Shown: piece by piece, positions 1-11,500 of the stretch
How positions within the stretch are numbered: position 1 is the first letter of the stretch
How the letters are laid out: each line of letters starts with the position of its first letter
DNA from: Rostratula benghalensis
Taxonomy: Eukaryota; Chordata; Aves; Charadriiformes; Rostratulidae
Direction of reading: 5' to 3'
Assembly: GCA_013399305.1 (NCBI GenBank)
Contig: VXAI01000160.1
Coordinates: 1,732,399 to 1,796,398, forward strand
DNA length: 64,000 bases
Position numbers and translations under genes: made by a program
Notes under the pieces: generated by a model
What the model saw: only the letters and a program-made list of their open reading frames with translations
What the model was told of the DNA's origin: nothing
Databases searched by the model: none

Positions 1-3000
1 GTAATTCTTCCCACCATTCTTATAAAGTGAATGCTGTTGCATGCCACAGTATTAAAGAATATATGAGTTAAATACCTTCCTGCTTCAAAGATGTGTGGCC
101 TAAAACCTGAAAAAATTACAGTATATGCAAATGATCATAAAGGACTGGCTTTACTGACCATTTCTTTGTGTTTGGGGGATAGATTTCTGCATGGCATAAT
201 ATTTCCACTTGCATTGGTTTCCTGGCATGAAAATGTTTATTGCACTCATTAGCTAAGAGGATGTCGGCACTGGTCCAATGAACACAGATCTGCCTTCTGA
301 TTTCAGCCATTAAATTGCAATGGGATTCATAGGCTTAACATTGTGGGTGTGAGAATAATAAAATGGAACTCCATCTTTAGCCCAGTTACCATGGATGCAG
401 TTAAAGGTCATAGTGGCAGCTGCTAACTAGTTGCCTTTTTAGCTGTATTTCCCCTCCTGCTATGTGTTTTTGTGTACCTTAGTTTCTGCAGGTCTGCCTT
501 TGAGCAATTCTGCTTCCTTAACTTGGCATATGGGTGTCTTCCTCAACATGATGGGTGCATTCCCATAAATATGGTTGCTATGGGCATTCCTTTATTCAAT
601 TATTTGTGTTTTAATGGAAAATGAATGTAAAGACCTTAGCAAAAAATAGAAAAGCAGCCTGCTCAGCATCCCGAATTATTTCTATTTTCTGCACTCTGCT
701 TTACATTCCTAACTGGGAGGGAAAAAAAAAAAAAAGAAAGAAAAAAGCCCTGTATATAGTGAATTCCCATCTCCGTTTAAACTCATAATAGGTTCAGGCA
801 CTGAGGCATTCACAATGTGGAACATCAACTACTACTTCTCCATTCGGCCCAAAGTCCTAGGAGTTAATTCTCTGTACTGCATGAAGTGTCAGAGTAATTA
901 CCGCTGATCAGCCCTATTTCTCAGCATTCTGTCCTGCTTTGAGAGGCACCCTGTTTATTGATGCACCGCCACATCATCACAGTGCTTTCATTCAGGCAAG
1001 CTGCTTAATCGAAAGGGCTTGGACAATGCAGGATTTTCAAAGAGAAGAAGTGGAAAAAAATTAAAAGTAGCCAAGTAAAATAAAGTGAATGGTAAAGAAA
1101 CCTGAAAGCTCTACAAAATATTTCCTTATGTCAACACTTCATTGCAATAGATTTTAAAACTCCTATTCATTTCCAAAAGAAGGTACTGTGAGTCTTTTCT
1201 GTGGTGACTCAACTACGTGATCACGTCCTTTTTGAAGATTTTTAAGAGCACAGTGCTGGAAGCCGTCCTTGAGGAAAGTTTATTGGTTTTTGTTCTGTTT
1301 ATATACAGGCTATTACTGTATCAACCTTTATGAACCACAATACAAAGAAACTTTTTTTTTAAGTTTTTGCCTCTCTGTTTTAAAGATACATTTATATAAT
1401 GTGTCATTTCACAAAAATAAATTAAGTACTATATGAGCCAAATGTTTCAGTTCCACGCAAGGGTGGCTTCTGGTTCTCTTTGGCAGGATGCCACTTTATT
1501 CATTTTTATTTCAAACACAATGCGAAACTTTTAATTTTAATGTAGTATATAAGGATGATGGCTATAAAGCCTACACTGTGACTAATTCATGCTCCTCCTC
1601 TCTTTGCACTTGTGTGAATTCTAGAGGGTGGCAGAAAGTTACATTTCAACTTAAATACTATCAGGCTTTGTGTGTTTGTTAGAGGGAGAAGAGAGATTTA
1701 TTTGGGCCAGCATTTTTATTTAGGACTCAGCGTTTTCCATTAGTTGCTTTTGGACACTGTTATTGTAGGTCTGTGGCTACCCAGCCTGCAGCGAAAGTAA
1801 CTTTTTAGTTGAGCCTGTTTTGCCTAGAGAAGTGAAATAGATTGTGAAATAGATTGCCACATGGAAGAGGAAAAAAGCAGGTATTGACAAATAGAAGTGT
1901 AAACAAACCAGTACCCTAACTGCTTGCTGAGATTCTTTTAATGACATCACCCCCTCTGTGGCATTGCTTCATTAAAAAACAATAATAAGTTTCATCAGTT
2001 GTTAGGCAGCGTTGCTGAAAATATCAGAATAAGACTGCTATGACTATTACGGTGTCCCATTTTACTGTTTCCTCCACCATACTTTTAATCAGAGAATTTC
2101 TTCTTGTGCCTTGTTTACTGTTGATATTTTCTGGCTGATTGGATAGGAATGACATTTTGACAATTTACTGTAGCAGTAAGCACTGTACAAACAAAAGGTG
2201 CTGATGAAAACTCGGAACCCATTATTATGTAAATTATGGCTGACTAACACAGATTCCATCTCCCAGTCACCATCATTGAGACCAGTTTTACTCAATGATA
2301 ATAATTTTCATGATTGCAGTCTTCAGAGAGATCAGAAATATGCTTTAGCTGTTGCATTTATCTACTGCGGGTACTTGACCCTTAATTAAATTCTGAAACT
2401 TTTTTATATAATAAAGTAAAATACAGCTGACACTTCTATTCAAACAAAGAGCATCAAACATAGATCTACAAAATAAGATAAAGGTATTTCAGACTTACCT
2501 TGTTGCAATGCTAGTAAACATGAAGATTACAACATCTTTTGAAAGAGAGCTTAAAGTTTAAAAGAAAAGAAATGCACGCTGTTGGGCAATTTAAATGCTG
2601 CAGTTCAGTGCTGTGTCTGCTGAATGCTGGGCTTGCTCTGCAGAACGGTCTTGAACTTTATATTAAAATATGCATGACAGGAAAAAAAAACAAATGAGCT
2701 TTGAGTATAAAGATGATGTTTGTCTGCTCCCATAAATTATTGCGGTCATAACTGCAAAAAGACTAGAAAATAAAAGAATTGGTTATTTAATGTACCCCAC
2801 TAACTTTCATAAGATGGTACTCTCCCAAATCTTGAAAACTGTGCTTTGTAAAACTATTCTCCCTAAAAATAGATTAGAAACAACTCAAGGTGCTGCACTA
2901 CTGAGCTGGTGTTCTGCTGTTAACAGATACAGAAATGACTAAACATCGTACAAACACATGAGTTATTTTGGGTTATGTTTATATTTTAAATATATATATA

Positions 3001-3840
3001 TATGTATGTTGAAAAAACAAGACTGAGGAAAAGGGATACACTGTAGACAAAAAGGAAGAAGGGCTTTATATGTAATATTTTATTTTTAAGACAACTCTGT
3101 AAGCTTTCAGCACTTCTTTCCCCTCTCTCCCCCCAGCCATTTTTCCCTTCTCCTTCCCACACTCCACACCAGTTTTCTAAATGAGAAAATGGCCATTGCA
3201 GGTAAGCAGTCACAGTCAACCTTAAAAAAGAGTTGGAGTATTATAAAAATGGAGTGTTTCTTTAGAAGTAGCACTTTGCTAAACTGTCAGTTCATAGAGC
3301 CAATGAGCTAAGAAAAGTAATTACTTAAGTGGATTTCATGAAGAGTAGAAAGATGATTGTGCCACATTAAATAACAATTGTATCCTTAATGATGTGTTGG
3401 ACTATAATACAAACATCCTTCTGCCATTATATGCACTACAATATACCTTTCTAATTACTCCAGTGGCTTCCTCTTCCTTTATTAAGATGCTATGCTTTCA
3501 GAGACTGTGTAAGCATTATATGAGCTGCTTTTTTTTTTTTTAAACTACAGTGAGTGCAGCTGTGTGGTCATTGATAAATTAGTTATAAGTTACTGACACA
3601 TTGTATATGAATGGAATCATTGTTTTATTCTTTTTTGTTTTCTGCATGAAATGCAATTTTTCTTAGAAGAGATATAATGGAATTCAATAAAATTACTTCT
3701 CTGGGGTGTTTTTTGTATTTCTAGATACGTATGCAGTATAGTAATATAAGTCCAGATAATTAATAAGGCAGATTCAAGACAACATGGCAAACTTCAGAAA
3801 CAAAGCTAGAATAGGGTAGATAATTTGATATTATTCATTT
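1..3840. other. Unique AT-rich noncoding DNA
   Basis: No gene or dispersed repeat is recognised. Small items seen: an A-rich run near 722-747, a perfect 12-base tandem duplication (GTGAAATAGATT) at 1832-1855, a TA run at 2988-3007, a pyrimidine tract at 3112-3158 and a T run at 3529-3541. Open frames here reach at most 77 codons and look like chance. The block at about 780-1020 is less AT-rich and more complex than its surroundings and could be a conserved regulatory element, but that is only a guess without alignment. Confidence 0.6.
3137..3201 (+). other. Possible exon bounded by good splice-site matches
   Basis: A long pyrimidine tract ends in CCCCCCAG at 3129-3136, a good match to a 3' splice site. 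Sixty-five bases later, CAG followed by GTAAGC (3199-3207) is a strong match to a 5' splice donor. One of three reading frames is open across the interval; the other two have stops. The encoded stretch is short and resembles nothing I know. It could be a noncoding-RNA exon, a cryptic exon or coincidence. No neighbouring exon was found to support it. Confidence 0.15.
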
Positions 3841-4013
3841 CAGTGATTTCTTGCTTAGAGCCTGTGAACCCTTGGGGATCCTTGGGCTTCCTGTCAGTGG
3901 TCCCTGAAAAAGCTGTTTTATTATCTGCAAGCTTAAATATATTACGTGGGTATTCCTCTCCACTAAAAATATTTTTAGATGTTCTGCAAATTCACAAGGG
4001 TTGAAAGCCACTT
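3841..4013. mobile_element. hAT-like MITE (non-autonomous DNA transposon relic)
   Basis: The segment begins CAGTGATTTC and ends GAAAGCCACTT, so the two ends are imperfect terminal inverted repeats resembling the CAGTGGTTCTC-type ends of vertebrate hAT/Charlie elements. The flanking eight bases, ATTCATTT (3833-3840) and CTCCATTT (4014-4021), match at six of eight positions, as expected for an old 8-base hAT target-site duplication. At about 173 bases it is far too short for a transposase and has no open frame. The ends and flanks are seen directly; family assignment is inference. Confidence 0.5.
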
Positions 4014-5458
4014 CTCCATTTCATTGCTTATATTTTGTTCCTTAGAGATGGAAACCCTACACTCCTTAGCACTGCTTTCTATATATCAGAATGCTTTCTG
4101 TGATTTCTAGAGTTACTTTTGTGCGCTATCTGACCACTCATTAGACTTCCTTTTCTAATATCCTGTCAGCACACAGAGCTTATACTTGGACCCAGTTAAG
4201 TTTGCACACATTAATAGTCCCGCTGAAAAAATGGGAAACTTTTTTTATGTGGAAATTCTTCCAAATATATAGCGGGATTGAAGAACTGGGGAAAAAAAAT
4301 CACAAAAATTGGCAATTCCAGATTCTCTGTCAGAGCTTCACTTAATTCTTACAATAGAAATATTCATGTAAAAAGAAACTTGTATAAATAAGTGAACAAA
4401 ACAAAACCTGTAATTTATTCTTTTCCTTTACTGTCTCTTAGTAAAGATGTGTTCCTTCAATTCATAACTCACGTATTTGTGCTACCTATTAATGCCCCTA
4501 ATGGCAATAATTCTATGAACAGTCCACTCCACTTTTATGTATATTGAACTGCAGTCCCAAACTGGGTAGTCAAAGTTACACCTTGGGAATTTTATCAGTA
4601 AAATCAATAGAATATTGGCAAAGTTCCTTACCACCATTGAATGACCTGAATTTAGCTTAAGCCAAAGAGAACAATATTCTTGTTTTGAAAATCAGACTTA
4701 ACTCTTTTGAAATATGGCAATAATAAGAAAAACATGTCATAGCATGACCAAACTATTTTATGTTTCTCATCAATTCTGTATTCCCTTTGTGAAAAGCTAG
4801 GACGCATACAGCTAGTTTCACATCTGATTGTTCACACTTTGTCAAACTAAGATGCAACAATGTTCATAATTTAAAAAAAAAAAAAAAATCCATCTATAAA
4901 ATTCACCTGTAATTAACATAAGCAATTTCCTACATGCAGCTCTGTAGGCATATTTTTTCCGTTTAGTACTGAATTCTTACTGGTACAGTGAGACCTCTGT
5001 GCTTGGATCGCGGGCTAGGCAGAATTATGGGAATCTTTATAAACTTTCTGCTACACTGCTTGGTTAGCTAAATTCAAGATTAGTAAATGGTCCTTGGAAA
5101 GTAAGAAGAGTAGCCCCCCTGTTACTGTATTTGAAAGCTATATACATAGCCATATATTCTTCTGCAGTCAGACATAGGAAGTCTGAGCCAAAAAAAAGAA
5201 AAGTTAAGAAAAAAATCAAAAACGTTGCCTGGTAAAACTGCAACTTGCAACTAAATGAAATTTTTGCGCTGGAGTGAGTAAGTAGTATCTTGGAGTAATT
5301 TGTCATTCTTACCTGTATTCCTTGTCATCTGCACAGTGTCCATTACTCAGTACTCCCCAAAATCAGGTCGACGAGGGGATAACAAATTCTGTTGCTCCAT
5401 TTTCTGGGAGAGAAGGTTATAGAGATCTTCTGCTTTGTTGTGAAGTTTAACATTTACC

Positions 5459-5484
5459 TGCTTGGATTTGCTTAAATCCAAGCA
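5459..5484. repeat. Perfect hairpin, 11-base stem
   Basis: The arms TGCTTGGATTT and AAATCCAAGCA are exact reverse complements around a 4-base loop (GCTT). The structure is too short for a microRNA precursor and has no T run to make it a terminator of interest. It is most likely a chance or replication-slippage palindrome. Confidence 0.7.
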
Positions 5485-5738
5485 AATCATATCTTGAAAA
5501 TTGAAATAAATTGTTGAAAATGCATTGCTTATGGCACTTCCCATTCTTTTAAAGGAAGCAAATACTGCTGGAAAGGAAGAAAAATATAAAGCTGGACAAA
5601 GATGGTTACATAAAATGATTCAGGCACACTTTATAACTTAAAATTGTCACACCATATCACAGCTCTTTCTGCCTGCTGGAGAGAATGGTGAGTCAGCCTA
5701 TTTTTAAGTTTGGTAAAAACTGCTTTTTCCCAAATTCT

Positions 5739-5767
5739 TAGCTTATATACGTGAAACATATAAGCTA
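5739..5767. repeat. Perfect hairpin, 10-base stem
   Basis: The arms TAGCTTATAT and ATATAAGCTA are exact reverse complements separated by a 9-base loop. The stem is AT-rich. No function can be assigned. Confidence 0.7.
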
Positions 5768-6559
5768 TGTCTGGGACATGAATTCTGGTCAGTGGGAAAC
5801 TTCAACGGTGTTTAGGCACCAAGTGAAGTCTTAGAAACCCTTGGTCAGAGGATGCCTTGTTCTTGAGGCCCAAGATTCTACTGGCATTGGTTTTCAACAG
5901 GGTGTTTAATATTCCTTGTTGCATGAAGTTTTTCTGCCCAGAAACACTTCTGTGTAGGAAAATAAATTAGTTAACTTTATCTTCCTACTGGGTTAAGGAA
6001 CCAGCTTTGGTTTCCAGGTGCTTTTCTTGTTACAGATTATCTCCAGATCAACTGAAATGGGCTGGAGATGAAGTTCACCTCATTTTCTTCCAAAGGTTGG
6101 CATCCAGTTTGTTCTAGAACAGCATGAATGAGGCTGACATGGAGAAATTATTTCCTGAAACTGATCTATTTATTGTTCGTTGTTAAAAAGCAGATTGCTG
6201 ACTCTGGTGGCAGCAAAGGCTGGAGGTAGGGAAGTAGTTCCCGCATGCTCAGCACCTGCCTTCTTGAGGGACACATCGATTTCTGCTCATTTCCCATCAT
6301 CTTGGAAAACAGTGAGGTCTGCTGGGAGACACTTCTCATCTTGCAAAGACTCAGGGTAGTTCTGTGGTATAGATAAAATTCTTGACATCTAAAGGCCCCA
6401 TGTAACTCTGGTCATGGGAGCCAGCCTTGGTAGCCAACAAGCAGAGTACCTTAGTGTAAATTATGTAGCAACTTTTTTTGTTTGTCTGGATTTCTGATCA
6501 AAGACCTTGGAAGCACCGTACCCATTACCAGTTAGTCATGGCAACACCTCTGCCACATG

Positions 6560-6700
6560 GACAAGTCACCATATCAACACTTTAAAGAAGGGAAACCAAG
6601 GCACAGAAATATAAAGTAACTTAGCTAAGATAGTAGGGCAAGGTGCTGTGGAGGTAGGAAGAGTGTCTGGGTTTGAAACTTGTATCTGAAGCACAAGTCC
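6560..6700 (-). mobile_element. MIR-like SINE relic
   Basis: On the minus strand the segment follows the known MIR consensus in order. A piece like the MIR tRNA-related part comes first (TTTCAAACCCAGACACTC, compare GGGTTCGAATCCCGG). It is followed by a core matching AAGTTACTTtAtaTtTCTGTGCCTtgGTTTCCc, and then a stretch like CATCTGTAAAATGGGGAT. The match is partial but collinear over more than 100 bases. MIR elements are ancient amniote SINEs mobilised by L2 LINEs. Divergence is high, and the outer ends are uncertain by tens of bases. Confidence 0.55.
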
Positions 6701-6710
6701 ATTTTTCTCC

Positions 6711-9700
6711 CTCTGAAGGCAGATCTGATAACCTGTAGAAGGTTTATGGTTAGCATGGAATATATCTTTGCAAAATTCACTTTCTAAGTGCTTTGCTGCT
6801 TAGGTGGTGCACAACGCCTAACACAGTATGCAGATCTGCCTCTCCTCACAGAGGGAAGAATACAAGTGAGCACCCATCTGAGAAGCGGCTGTGCTGAATC
6901 CCTCTGCTTACAAGCAAGCCAGAGTATGTTGTGTTGCTGTGCTTAGGTGTATGCAGCACCAGGTTGTGCAGGTTGCTCACAGGGAAAATGGTGCAGAGCT
7001 GCAGCCTCACATGTTGCAGCAGTGCATATGCTTTAGAAAGTAATAGAGATATAAACACTGCACTGGTAGAGAGACTTTTCGCCTTGGCTTTAACCAAAGC
7101 ATCGGGACACCGATTCTTCTGGCCCTCTAAAGGGTGTTGTTGCCTGTTGCATGCCATTGCCTCCTCCTCAGTGTGGGTCCTGAAGGTGCTGCAGAGGTTT
7201 TGCATTCCACCTTTGAGTGAGCTGGACTTATGAACTGGAACTAAGATCAGAACTGGCAGCTAGGCTCATGCCAAATTGAAGTTTTATTTATTTGATCATT
7301 TCATTGCAAGGTAGACACTGTGTCTGTGGTTTATATCTTTAAAATCAAATAAACTATTTATATATGGTGAAGAACTGTAAAACACATAGACCTTATTCAC
7401 TAATATTTTTATGGTTTCTTTACACTTGACAAGTAAAGAATTTGTGAAAGTGGTTTTTGTACCCAAATCCCACAGATTTCTTGGGGTATTTTTTAAAATA
7501 AGAAAAGGTACAATCTAGATTAGTAATGTAAATTTAGCTCCCGTTTTTGCATAGCATGCAGCGTGAACCCTTCTGAGTGAATTTTTAATATGTATTTTAA
7601 TGGAATACATTTGATCAAAATGTAAGAAAATACCATCAACTTTTATCTATTTAACATTTTCATGGTATTAAATGAGGATACCTCATGTGAATTTCAGGTC
7701 AGTGTGGAAATAGAAATTAAGGTAGTGTTTTTCTTCCTTTCCTGATAATATTGTTTTGTTTACATCACCACGGAAAGCCTTATGCAAATTTTCTTGCCAC
7801 ACCATGTCCATTATACCTTAAAGAGAAACAGTCTAATAAAAATTCTCAAAACAGCAATTACTTGTAGGAAAGGAAACTCAAAGGTCTGCAGTCTTTCAAA
7901 GTGTCATTGGTACTAACTCTAGCTTCACAGAGGAAGAAATCAGAACTGTTCTTTCATAGAGACAAATTCCTGTGAGCTCCAGGTGAAGCCAGAAAAGCCA
8001 TGGAGAAGCTACAGTTTGCAAGCCAGGTCTCGACTGGTATTTTGGTTGTGCAGGCAAGAAGCTCCTGGATGTTTTTGCCATTCCTGATGACAACTTGTCA
8101 GGATACTCCTGCGCACACGTTTACAGTTGCAGTTCCTGATGCATATGTTGCAGGATGTGGAAGGTCATTAGTGGTTTCAGTCTGCATTACTGTCATCCTA
8201 AAGTACAATCTTGCCATGCACTTTGCACTATGAGGGCTAGGAAACCAGTATCTTTCGTAGTAATGACTTCCAGTTTACAGCCTTCATTTGTTATATTTCC
8301 TCAATAGCTGTTGTGTTGAGATTAACTGCATAAATGGTCTGCAGCTGGCTGTTATGAATTAAGGGAGTTTAATCAAAGTATTTCTAATGTACAGCATAAT
8401 GATAATACATGGGGGAAGTACTATTTAAGAGATAATGATGGCTTCAGAAGATCACTGTTGTAATGTTTAGTGCATATGCCTTCAGCATTGAATTTGTTGT
8501 TGTTCTGAATATGCTTAATGGATCAGTGAAAAGCTGCCTAATGTGGGATTGTTTGATGGGGCTGACAGAGCTGGAATTAGCCCATTGCTGTTTACTGCAT
8601 ACAGCCATTAAGATTAATTGCTGCCAGATAATTTTGACTGTTTTTATCTTCGGGAAAAAGTGTCACTAATGGGTTTATAAATTGGTTCACTATTACTAAT
8701 AGTAAGGCCAGTGTAACAGGAGAGGATGTCAGCAGCTAATTCTAAAGATAAAGGTAAAAAGTATAAAGTACTATATGACTTGCTAGTTTTAAGGGATAAT
8801 GTTATCTAATAACAGACAGACTGATATATGATGCTCATTAATGCTATTTCTCGGGCTTTGGGTTGAACCTAATAGATGCTAATAAAGTCTTATTTGATGT
8901 ACCATTAAAAAGCTCAATCTGTTTTCTGCATTAATGCACAATGTTGTTTATCACATTTTCAGTGACTAAAACCCAAACCCTCAATCTGTTACATAACTAA
9001 ACAGTATCAGGCTAGTTATACCTATTTTTGTCTTTGTTTAGAGACACAGAAAAATTTATAGAGCATCCGCTTTTCTGTATATACTGAATGCAATTCACAT
9101 CCCTCGGGTTCCTGTCAACAGTGACAATGCTTCAGATTTCATTTTAACGTACCTTCTTTTACATACATCATCACCGGTAAATTCTGCAAAGTACTCTCTC
9201 CAAGAGATAAATTAATTGGTTTGCAAGCGTTAAAAAATAGCAGTACAATGTGGGCAAAAGCTTATCCTAGGAGGAGGAATCCACGTTAGAGGTTAATAGT
9301 CTGGTACAGCACATATACATGCGTGTGCAGTGCCTCTAATTTGCCGTGTATTAAAATGAAAGTTCCTTGTGCACTGACTCTCAAATATATCCCTTGTATC
9401 TAAGGGCACTGACAAGGGAGTGGGAAGAACATGCACTAAATAGATAGAAACACCGACGAGGAATGCTTAATGAAGAGGGGAAAACCAATAACTCATGAGT
9501 AGTGAAGTTGTTCTCTACTCAACTAGAGATAGTGTAAATTATGAAGTGATTCCTTTCTCAAGTCAAAAGAGCATTTATATTTTTCACGACCAATTTTTAT
9601 ATTGTGCTGAGAACATCTTCAGTTTTTTTGAGGGGCTCTGGATAGTAAAACAGCTATTGTCTGGAAAAAAAAAAAAAGGCGATCTCAAACAATACCAGAA

Positions 9701-10190
9701 AAATCTCTTTGTATTATTTTTCCCTTTCAGAATTCTAGCACATGAAGACTTTTGAGAAGTGAAGCGGGAAAAAATAGAGTGTGACAAGATCTGTTCCGCT
9801 GTATTTGCTCTTTCCACAGTAGTATTCCAGGTGGCATTCTGGCTTCTTTGCCATTAAGGCCATTGATCCTTTATTCTGGTTTAGACCCTTTCCTCACTTT
9901 CCACTTCCACCCTTTCATCATATTTATACCATCTGCCTACATATCCACTAATGCATAACAATATGTGGGGACCTTATATTACACAGGGAAGTGGATCAAC
10001 TTAAATATGTTTCCCTTTATTTACGTATCTGCACATTGCACTATGCTGCCTGGAATTATCCATTCAAGTTTTGTCATTGTGTCCAGATCCTGATTCCTTT
10101 CTCTCATATCCCCCACCATTGGCTACACAATATATCTAATCAATAATTTTCCAATTAAACTTCTGTCTGTACACAGTTCTAGCACTGTTT
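6711..10190. other. Unique noncoding DNA
   Basis: No gene is recognised. Overlapping open frames on both strands at 6846-7233 (119 and 100 codons) lie in a slightly GC-richer patch and resemble no family. The block at 8460-8680 is a low-repeat stretch with several TAAT cores (8461, 8516, 8539, 8587 region and 8614) and is a candidate conserved noncoding element. An A run lies at 9665-9677. Confidence 0.55.
8460..8680. promoter_or_regulatory. Candidate conserved noncoding element
   Basis: The stretch is complex, free of simple repeats and rich in homeodomain-type TAAT cores, including CTTAATGG and GATTAATTGCTG. This texture is typical of developmental enhancers in vertebrate gene deserts, but base composition alone cannot show conservation. 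The call is an inference offered for alignment. Confidence 0.2.
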
Positions 10191-10194
10191 TGAC

Positions 10195-10500
10195 TTAAAT
10201 CGATTTTAAATCGGTTTCCTTAATTCAGTACAAACTCTGTGTAGACACATTAATGTTGGGTTACAAGCAGCTTATTTTGGTTTACTTTTAACTCAATATA
10301 AGTTAAACCAAGCTCTGTCAGGCTTTTATTGATTTAAAGGAGCTGACACAACCTATTTCACTGCTTTAACTACATCGATTTTAAACCTCGTTCTTAGTTA
10401 AACCAAAGTAATTTGCACACAGACAGTCCCAAGCTTGGTTCCCAAAAAGTGTTGCCGATGTTTCCATGCATGGGCCTGTGTAGATGCCCATTAGCCTCTC
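10195..10500. mobile_element. Degenerate DNA-transposon-like segment
   Basis: The twelve-base word ATCGATTTTAAA occurs at 10199-10210 and again at 10374-10385. Each copy is followed by AAACC/TTTAACTAAA-like text. GTGTAGACAC (10239) and GTGTAGATGCCC (10479) recur in the same orientation. TTTAAACCGGTTT-like cores and GTGTAGACAAGCCC-like edges are, from memory, features of old non-autonomous DNA elements in turtles, crocodilians and birds. No clean terminal repeats or target duplication can be marked, so boundaries are approximate. Confidence 0.35.
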
Positions 10501-10956
10501 CTTTCTATTGTTAATGATTCTAAATAACGTCTTGAGGCAATCCTTGATTAGGTTGTTAACCAAGCTGTCTGTGGCAGGTAATTTTGGATGATAGCTTACA
10601 CAAAAATTATTCCAGAAATAGGTATAGTGTTGTGGGTTGTTTTAATGCAGAGTAGCTGTACTGGAGCAGTTCCAGGTAGGGATACTCTGAAGGAGATTTG
10701 AATGTTCTTGTGCCAGTTTGGACAGAACAGGACATCCTTTTTCCTGCGCCAGGAGGGAATGGATCCCCTGTGTTAGATCAGCCAGCCCAGGCAACTTGGG
10801 TATCCTACAACATCTCAAAGGGCACAAAACACATCTGTGTTTACTCACCTGGATCCCTTCCTCTTATTCTGAAGTAAGAAAGATCTGATTCCAAAGTAAA
10901 TGCCTGCACATTTTTTTACCCTAGAAGGGAGGGAAAGGAAAGAAGAGAGGAGAGGA
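10501..10956. other. Unique noncoding DNA up to the gap
   Basis: No gene or repeat is recognised apart from the purine-rich stretch (GGGAAAGGAAAGAAGAG type) that leads into the gap from about 10926. The short minus-strand frame at 10642-10848 has no supporting features. Confidence 0.6.
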
Positions 10957-11500
10957 NNNNNNNNNNNNNNNNNNNNNNNNNNNNNNNNNNNNNNNNNNNN
11001 NNNNNNNNNNNNNNNNNNNNNNNNNNNNNNNNNNNNNNNNNNNNNNNNNNNNNNNNNNNNNNNNNNNNNNNNNNNNNNNNNNNNNNNNNNNNNNNNNNNN
11101 NNNNNNNNNNNNNNNNNNNNNNNNNNNNNNNNNNNNNNNNNNNNNNNNNNNNNNNNNNNNNNNNNNNNNNNNNNNNNNNNNNNNNNNNNNNNNNNNNNNN
11201 NNNNNNNNNNNNNNNNNNNNNNNNNNNNNNNNNNNNNNNNNNNNNNNNNNNNNNNNNNNNNNNNNNNNNNNNNNNNNNNNNNNNNNNNNNNNNNNNNNNN
11301 NNNNNNNNNNNNNNNNNNNNNNNNNNNNNNNNNNNNNNNNNNNNNNNNNNNNNNNNNNNNNNNNNNNNNNNNNNNNNNNNNNNNNNNNNNNNNNNNNNNN
11401 NNNNNNNNNNNNNNNNNNNNNNNNNNNNNNNNNNNNNNNNNNNNNNNNNNNNNNNNNNNNNNNNNNNNNNNNNNNNNNNNNNNNNNNNNNNNNNNNNNNN
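10957..11500. other. Assembly gap of 544 N
   Basis: The sequence is N throughout. Both edges are purine-rich on the plus strand (GGAAAGGAAAGAAGAGAGG on the left, AAAGAGAAAAAGAAGAAAAG on the right). The missing sequence is therefore probably a long GA/GAAA microsatellite that failed to assemble. Open frames that run through the N are artefacts. Confidence 0.97.

Larger units (their letters stand above)
4022..6559. other. Unique noncoding DNA with two perfect hairpins
   Basis: No gene is recognised. It holds an A16 run at 4873-4888 and two perfect short inverted repeats. The first is an 11-base stem with a 4-base loop at 5459-5484. The second is a 10-base stem with a 9-base loop at 5739-5767. 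Minus-strand open frames at 5064-5306 (80 codons) and 5347-5544 (65 codons) have no recognisable family. Confidence 0.6.
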
